Shown here piece after piece: positions 32,301 through 37,325 of a stretch of DNA of 37,325 bases (positions within the stretch are counted from its first letter, which is position 1; each line of letters opens with the position of its first letter). A program made the position numbers and the translations under genes. This stretch comes from Branchiostoma floridae (Eukaryota; Chordata; Leptocardii; Amphioxiformes; Branchiostomatidae): contig NC_049980.1 in assembly GCF_000003815.2 (NCBI RefSeq), positions 8,303,261 to 8,340,585 of the forward strand, given 5' to 3'. The notes beneath the pieces are model-generated. The model was not told the DNA's origin. It ran no database searches and saw nothing but the letters and a program-made list of their open reading frames with translations.

Positions 32301-33754
32301 GTTACCTTTGCTGGCATGTCTATGAAGTATTCCCACAGGAGTTTTGAGGATGTCTTAAACATGACGTCTCCATGGCACTGGTAAAGGTACTTGATCTGGT
32401 CCTGTACTCGGGTACAGGTGACGTGCTGTTTCCCATGCCCGGGACGTGTCACATACAGCTGCTTCACTACATCTCCCTGGTCAACATCATGTATGGAGCA
32501 GGCTGTGGAGGAAATAAAGCATATTCTGGGCACTGTGAAGTCAAAGGACACTAAAACATGACTGATATACATTTTGCCACTTCCAGTTATGTGTTACACA
32601 TACTTTTTTTATGTCACCAAAAAGAAAGACGAGTATCTGTTCCTTTCCCTTCTTGCATCAAGACTTTTAATAACAATGAACAGAGGATATTTCTCATATG
32701 CAATTGGATTGAAAAGGAGATATATTACAATGTAATGTTATTTTCTGTTTGCAAGATACGTTTATGGAAATGGAGCCTGATAAGTGATATCTTGTGTTAA
32801 ACCTAGGAACAAAACTCTGTCAGCCATCTAAAGGTATTTACCCGTTTTCATTAGAATTATAGAAAAGACTCAGTATGTGTATTTTTAACTGAATGAAAAA
32901 CGGAATGTTACCCTGACTGGAAGGTAGTAGAGGTAAGGTGGGTTCAGGTGCATAGAATGTCTTGTGTCCACCCTTGTCAGTCCCATGACACTTTCTTGCC
33001 AAAGTTTCCAGACCGTCTGGTCCATCTCTCAAATCTACTGCCTCATACAGACCGTATTCCTGGTAAGAAAAGGGTTTGTTATAATCATGAACATACAGAA
33101 TTTTTGAGGATGACAAACGAACTAATCCTGACTGGCCAATTGCTACAAGTCAAAACTTCAACATGTTTGCATGTATGTAACATTACATGATTTTGTACTT
33201 AAGTACCTATTAAAGCAACCTAGATGTATCCTACAATACCACCTGTTTTAAAAACTCAATTCTAAAAGTTATTTAGCAAACTAAAACACCACCAGTGTAT
33301 ATGCAATGAAGCCTTCTCAAACATTTTCGAAAGGAAAATAAATGTAGAATTCAGATTAGTAAAGTTGACAGTAAAAACTGTTGTTCCATTTTGACACTCC
33401 TCCATGCCGGCAAAGCCTTAGCAATTGGACTCCAGCCTTGCTACTGCTAGTTTTGGTCTGCTCCCAAAGGTTGCTACCCCAGCGCTAGCTAACAAGGCGT
33501 GGACTCCAGGATAGTAACAACTCAGTCTGGGAACTTTTAAAAGGGGTTGAAGTAGCTTTAACCTCATATTATTATAGCACAATTATTGCTTTTTTGTGAT
33601 TAATTTTAATTACCTGAAACAAGTGGTGTCTTTGCCCGGTGGTCTCATCTGTTGGTTTTGGGTCGTGGGGGAAACTAAAACTGGGGAAGGCTCCGTGACT
33701 AGAGGACATCTCTGTTGTTGGCTCTGTTGTTTTTGTTTCATTATCACTAGCCAT
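26385..33754 (-). CDS. TAF1C: TAF1C, RNA polymerase I SL1/TIF-IB subunit
   Basis: TATA-box-binding-protein associated factor, RNA polymerase I subunit C (TAFI110). In SL1 it joins TBP, TAF1A, TAF1B and TAF1D at the rRNA gene promoter and helps recruit the RRN3-bound polymerase in the nucleolus. Eleven coding exons: 33614-33754, 32912-33059, 32306-32502, 31581-31763, 30653-31113, 29652-30291, 29210-29368, 28605-28728, 28013-28208, 27131-27233, 26385-26660. Every junction is in phase, giving 875 aa (human 869). Matches to the human protein include AVRSNYHC, LSPYIAGE, KGERV, VDERFPQNALLKW, GDMFYQ and the very C-terminus KRKSIMGF (human KKPRMGF). The central part should form the WD40-like propeller; the C-terminal 90 residues are Ser/Pro/Lys-rich. 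Unusual: C-x2-C-x15-C-x2-C at residues 693-715 (exon 9). The donor of exon 10 (GTTGGT) is weak. Introns carry SINEs and MITEs. Confidence 0.93.
27379..27515 (+). mobile_element. tRNA-derived SINE, copy 1
   Basis: Diverged tRNA-like head (GGTAGGGTGTTTGG, GGGTTTGAATC as B box) followed by GTTGTGCCGTTGGGAAAGCACTTAAC-type tail, which resembles the central domain of Deu-type SINEs. Homologous to 29418-29535. Inside a TAF1C intron, opposite strand. Confidence 0.65.
27767..27962. mobile_element. MITE with TACTGTAAATGC ends, copy 2
   Basis: 196 bp between TACTGTAAATGC and GCATTTACAGTA, with several TTCGCGGTGG/CCACCGCGAA segments. Same family as 6929-7100, here less deleted. Lies in TAF1C intron 9. 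Confidence 0.85.
28897..29065. mobile_element. GATGAAGGTTAGACATCC MITE, copy 2
   Basis: Begins GATGAAGGTTAGACATCCAG like 22714. Arms GTTACTCAAGCAACTGGATA and its inverse at 29041-29060 fold back. In a TAF1C intron. Confidence 0.75.
29418..29535 (+). mobile_element. tRNA-derived SINE, copy 2
   Basis: A-box-like TTGGCATAGTGGCTAGGG and B box GGTTCAAATC (29473-29482), then TTGTGCCCTTGGGAAAGGTA, a tail typical of Deu/CORE-like SINE bodies. Less diverged than 27379-27515. In a TAF1C intron, opposite strand. Confidence 0.75.
31288..31500. mobile_element. CAGGGCTGTCTCC element fragment
   Basis: Left end CAGGGCTGTCTCCAGC, then CTGTCCCA and GGGACGG/CCGTCCC repeats. It resembles the CAGGG-ended MITEs in layout, but no matching right end is visible. 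In TAF1C intron 4. Confidence 0.4.
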
Positions 33755-33949
33755 GAGCTTCACAAGAAGACATCAAGGCATATGAGAGCTTCTGAAAAAC
33801 ACAAGGGGACATTAGCCATGGCATAAGAAGAAAATAAAATAAAGATTCTTCATCTAAATGTATTCAAGCCAGACCTTCTGAATATACACTTGGCACTAGT
33901 ACTGTGGTGATGTTGAGATAACATCAGATGTTAAACTGTTGTAAGAATT

Positions 33950-34110
33950 CAGAGGGGCGAGTAAGAAACAAACATGCCGACACCCAGGATCGAACCCAGG
34001 GCGGCGGATTACAAATCATGACCGCTATCGCTGTCGCCACAAAAGCTCAGAGCTGTTGGGTAAGGACGGTAGGCGGTACTTGAACGCCACTGTTACACTA
34101 CTCCCCCTTT
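33950..34110 (-). mobile_element. tRNA-like SINE, copy A
   Basis: Minus strand carries GTGGCGACAGCGATAGCGG (A-box-like), ATGATTTGTAATC (anticodon-loop-like, TGT) and GGGTTCGATCC (perfect B box). It is too diverged in the stems for a working tRNA. A second copy lies 300 bp away in the same orientation. Both are in TAF1C intron 1. Confidence 0.65.
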
Positions 34111-34139
34111 TTTTTCAAGATTCGTCCTCGAATCTCCGA

Positions 34140-34240
34140 GATCGATATCCCTGCCTGTTACTCACAGTGTGGCACATCTGCTAGCCTGTTACTCACTGTG
34201 TGGCACATTTCTAGCCTGTTACTCACAGGGCCGGTGTGGG
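34140..34240. repeat. three short tandem units between the SINE copies
   Basis: CCTGTTACTCACAGTGTGGC, CCTGTTACTCACTGTGTGGC and CCTGTTACTCACAGGG follow each other at about 30-35 bp spacing. Confidence 0.75.
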
Positions 34241-34440
34241 AACCAATGTAAGAATTAAGAGAGGTGAGTTTAAGAACAGAATTATTAAGAAACAAACATG
34301 CCGACACGACGCCCGGGATCCAACCCGGGACGGCAGATTACAAATCATGACCGCTATCGCTGTCGCCACAAAAGCTCAGAGCTGTTGGGCAAGGACGGTA
34401 GGTGGTACTTGAACACCACTGTTCAGCACTGTTACACTGT
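34241..34440 (-). mobile_element. tRNA-like SINE, copy B
   Basis: Same tRNA-like block as 33950-34110, with B box GGGTTGGATCC and an extra GACGACG. Its flanks (AAGAAACAAACATGCCGACA and GAGCTGTTGGG.AAGGACGG) are shared too. The pair therefore arose by tandem duplication of a longer unit rather than two separate insertions. Confidence 0.65.
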
Positions 34441-34698
34441 TGGTATAAGTTGATTCGTCATGAACTTGGTGCTTAACTGTAGAAGTTGACAACTATACAT
34501 TGTATTTGGTTGCTATCCAATGATTCAAACCTTCAGTTTGATCTAGAAATGCTGTAGCAATTAAATACATGTATATGACAATTCAGCCATTTAAAAATGA
34601 TACCACTTAAGTGCCCAAATTATTTTATAAATGTTGCAAGAAGTTGAAGAACCAAGCCATAAAATTCCAGTCCCATAAAAACAAGTCAAAGAACTTAC

Positions 34699-34880
34699 AA
34701 AACATCTCGATCTCGTCCCCCAGTTCTCATGTTCCTTAGTTTCAAGAAAACCTTACAGCCCTATTTTATGATCGTTGAAAGTCTGCGATCTATTATAAAA
34801 CGTCCAACAAGAAACAGTATGATCAGGGAAAAGTTAGGACTTGTTCATGTCCTGAAACTTGTTGTCGTCGGCCATTTTGT
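34699..34880 (-). promoter_or_regulatory. TAF1C 5' untranslated exon with upstream ORF
   Basis: The minus-strand donor GTAAGTTC (34691-34698) and the acceptor TTTTTCAG before 33791 define intron 1, so TAF1C has a leader exon here. It contains an upstream ORF at 34834-34875 (MADDNKFQDMNKS, then stop) with a strong start context ACAAAATGG. In the second exon two more upstream ATGs precede the main start, one followed at once by a stop, the other overlapping the main start out of frame. Transcription start is inferred, so the first ORF may lie upstream of it. Confidence 0.5.
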
Positions 34881-35034
34881 GCTACCGAGAAACTAGATGT
34901 CCAATTTAGAAATTCCCATGGTGCATTGCAAAATTACCAAGGATGACAGCCACGAAGCGTTGGCTTATGGGAATATCCGGACTCTACAACTGGGGTAAAA
35001 TCATTGGCGGACATTTTGAAAGGGAAAGCTGACG
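34871..35034. promoter_or_regulatory. divergent promoter, TAF1C and ANAPC11
   Basis: About 160 bp between the presumed first exon of TAF1C (minus) and the ATG of ANAPC11 (plus). GGCCATTTTG at 34870-34879 resembles a YY1 site (AAAATGGCC on the minus strand), and CATTGGCGG at about 35003-35011 holds a reverse CCAAT. No TATA box is seen. A TATA-less shared promoter is typical of housekeeping pairs; inferred. Confidence 0.45.
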
Positions 35035-37090
35035 ATGAAAGTTACTGTGAAAAGTGAGTCTTCTGGAACACCCAGATTTTACTTTTGATGGTCATGGAAG
35101 GATACTGAAGATAAGAGGGAAATTGTAGAGTTATTTGTTGTTGTTGTTGTTGTCCCTGCTTAACGTCTATTTCTTCGCTAGACGTGAGCTCCAGGTACTA
35201 TTTCCATCTAGGTGCTTCTCATGTGATATTGTTGCTCCTTGGTGCTTGAACTCTGGTGCTTTGCACATTCGTGTATAGTAAGTTGGTGACCTATTAGTCC
35301 TCCCCGGCAAATCTCCCTGTGTCTTCTATATACTTTGAGAATGCCTTGTACATCTTTTTGTTTGTTTCTTCTCCCAGATCTTCTCTCATCCCTGCTAGCG
35401 TCATTTCTTTAAGACGAAATGGTGGACATATAACGTTATGTCGCTGAAGCAGAAAATACTGTATGATCTTCGGGCATATGGGGAGGGGGGCACAAAATTA
35501 TTTTGATAGGTACCTTCACGGAAGGAAAACAAATTATTCATATTATTCTACAAATAAGTAGGTTAATGATCTGGACCAGACAGCTATCACGGCTACTGGA
35601 GGTGTAGCTGACACCCTACTATTTAGTACGTAATAATATCAGAAGTAATAGTGTCAGAACATAGCAGGAGGGGCTGGTAACCATACATATGATAATGAAT
35701 TTGATATGTGTTTCTATGTTTTCTTGTAGGCTAGACTATATGAAGATAAACATTATGTATTTGATTGCAAATGTTGCCTTTCTAGTCGTATTTGTATCTT
35801 TGACAAGTTGAAAGTAACATACTTTTCTCCATAAGTCCATCCCCAAATGTTTGGTATAATTTTCATATTTTGTGTCCATGATTTAATGTCCATGAATTTG
35901 ACTAGCCTGGGTGCCATCTTCTACACTTAGTTTTACTGTAATAATTGCTGGTGCAATCTTTTTGCTGGATCACCACAGAGTTAGCCAGCAGAAAGAATTT
36001 GAGACAGCGGTTTTAATTACTACACTGTATTGTATGATGAATTGATGGAATATGGTACCCAGGCTTATCTATGGCTTGATTAGCAGTTGTTTCTTTTGCT
36101 AATGATAAAGTAATATGCATATGTCATTAAGAAAATATTTTTGTTTGTTAGAAAGTATGAATATCAGACTCGTACTTCAAAACAAGTCTTTGTTTCAAAA
36201 GTTCCTGAAATATGATCACTTTTGTTGAATAAGCTGTTGTATATGGCTAATAGATTTTTTTTCCTCTTTTGTGCCTTTACATTTTTGGACCACCTCCGCA
36301 TTTCTGCTAGGGTAAGTCTTTCTTCACTTTGTCTGGAATAAAATGTTGATATTAATATTATTGTAATGATTTTAGCCCAAGAATATATGATGTCTCAATT
36401 TAACTCTCAAACAAGTTTGTGTTGTTGCAAATGCAGTGCAATACAAATAAAGTTAAACTTAAAGTAAAAGGGTATTGAAAGCAACATAATTCAGGGCTCG
36501 AAATACTTTTTTCTGCATACCTGCACTGGTGCAGGTAACATTGAAAATTACCTGCACCAGACAAATTTTACCTGCACCACTCTGAATTTAGGAAGTATGG
36601 ATCATACTAAAATTGTTCAGGTACCATTGCTATTTTTCATTTTATACTTTATAGGTACAAGGAGCTAACAGTCGATGCAGCTAATAACAATCCCCATACA
36701 CCTACATCATAGGGCATTTATGTATGAAACCCAGTACATGGACTAGTGCAGGCTAGGTGCAGGTAGACACCAGAAATACCTGCACAGCCCAACTTTTACC
36801 TGCACTAACCTGCATATGCAGGTGGTATTTCGAGCCCTGTAATTGAAGCACCACCTTAATATTTCATTAAAGGATATGTGATTTTTTTAAAGGACTTCCA
36901 TGGATCCCTGTAACTTTGATATAATCTGCTAGAGTCATAACCAAGAATTTGTTCAATACCTTTTTTCGTAGTTGGACAGCTGTGGCATCTTGGAGATGGA
37001 TGGCTAACGATGACAACTGCGGCATCTGCCGCATGCCATTTGATGCCACCTGTTCAGAATGTAAACTCCCTGGTGATGACTGCCCACTAG
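35035..37090 (+). CDS. ANAPC11: ANAPC11, APC/C RING subunit (5' part)
   Basis: RING-H2 subunit of the anaphase-promoting complex, which with ANAPC2 brings the E2 enzyme to ubiquitinate securin and cyclins. Exon 1 is 35035-35053 (MKVTVK; human MKVKIK), donor GTGAGT. Exon 2 is 36972-37090: [20 protein letters not shown] and [19 protein letters not shown], matching human WNGVATWLWVANDENCGICR and the following residues, including the first four zinc-binding cysteines. The donor GTAAGG at 37091 splits the next Val codon as expected. The second half of the RING lies beyond the window. Odd point: exon 1 leaves one base and exon 2 supplies one base before the Trp codon, so the junction is one base short as assembled. 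Confidence 0.92.
35137..35153. repeat. (GTT)n microsatellite
   Basis: About five to six GTT units in ANAPC11 intron 1. Confidence 0.85.
35510..35800. repeat. diverged relative of the 13490-13744 MITE
   Basis: TACCTTCACGGAAGGAAAAC, GATCTGGACCAGACAGCTAT and a final GTTGCCTTTCTAGTCGTATT match the order seen at 13492-13785. The inverted ends are no longer clear. Confidence 0.55.
35903..36066. mobile_element. TAGCCTGGGT MITE
   Basis: TAGCCTGGGTGCCAT on the left and ATGGTACCCAGGCT on the right are inverted ends, 164 bp apart. Related to the TAGCCTGAGTATCAT fold-back at 22429-22592. In ANAPC11 intron 1, no clear target duplication. Confidence 0.65.
36492..36839. mobile_element. MITE with CAGGGCTCGAAAT ends, CCTGCACC type
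   Basis: CAGGGCTCGAAATAC on the left and GTATTTCGAGCCCTG on the right (348 bp), flanked by TAATT on both sides (36487-36491 and 36840-36844). Inside each end are clusters of ACCTGCACC in both orientations. In ANAPC11 intron 1, about 130 bp before exon 2. Confidence 0.8.
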
Positions 37091-37325
37091 GTAAGGCTCT
37101 GACATGACTGAACCCAAGTTGCCAAACTAGCCTAACAAAGCAGTGCTTCTAGCAGCTCTTTTACTGGCCAGGCATTAAAAAGGAGAGGAGGGGGCCTTGG
37201 CTAGGGCAGTAAGAGATTGTGTGATAAAGGCTGCCAAGTATTCTTGTGCAAAAGCTTCCATTGCCTTCAATCCATCTGTATTTAGCTACTTAGTTCCTAT
37301 CAACAAACAAACAAATATATATATA

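Noticed and set aside
33960-34380. Functional tRNA genes
   Set aside because: A and B boxes are recognisable but the acceptor and anticodon stems do not pair well, and two copies with shared flanks indicate SINE-type repeats.
36867-37049. Minus-strand 60-codon frame over ANAPC11 exon 2
   Set aside because: Antisense shadow of the conserved RING exon.

Overview
The window looks like animal nuclear DNA, most likely from a lancelet (Branchiostoma-type cephalochordate). Genes are split by short introns with GT-AG boundaries, two are clear orthologues of human genes, and the spacer is packed with fold-back elements, tRNA-derived SINEs and broken LINE ends of the kind I associate with amphioxus. 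The species call is inference; no rRNA, mitochondrial or species-specific marker is present. Four 100-base N runs (1018-1117, 6049-6148, 14451-14550, 22463-22562) are assembly gaps.

Layout. 1-1750 is a ~40-bp minisatellite. 1938-2600 is a second, ~81-bp tandem repeat. 2700-17000 has no gene I can defend; it holds MITEs, dispersed satellite-like units, two degenerate LINE 3' ends, several palindromes, and possible orphan promoter elements near 4220 and 8830. 17171-24400 (minus strand) contains two tandemly duplicated genes for MS4A/CD20-like four-span membrane proteins: a complete upstream copy (375 aa, six coding exons) and a shortened downstream copy that keeps three membrane segments and lacks the TM4 and tail exons. 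Their 5' exon and promoter were duplicated too, including a DR1-like nuclear receptor site. 24480-26100 is empty AT-rich spacer.

26385-34880 (minus) is TAF1C, the RNA polymerase I SL1/TIF-IB subunit. It can be assembled completely in phase: 11 coding exons and 875 aa, plus a 5' untranslated exon. Head-to-head with it, starting at 35035 on the plus strand, is ANAPC11, the RING subunit of the anaphase-promoting complex. Its first two coding exons are in the window and the rest lies past the right edge. The two genes appear to share a short divergent promoter.

Most notable: (1) three tiny palindromes (24-37 bp) with the same ends, each flanked by a perfect 7-bp direct repeat, which behave like extremely small mobile elements; (2) a C-x2-C-x15-C-x2-C motif in TAF1C that I do not find in the human protein as I remember it; (3) the truncated MS4A copy, which also serves as an empty-site control for a MITE in its paralogue; (4) a group of MITEs with similar ends but different internal short repeats.
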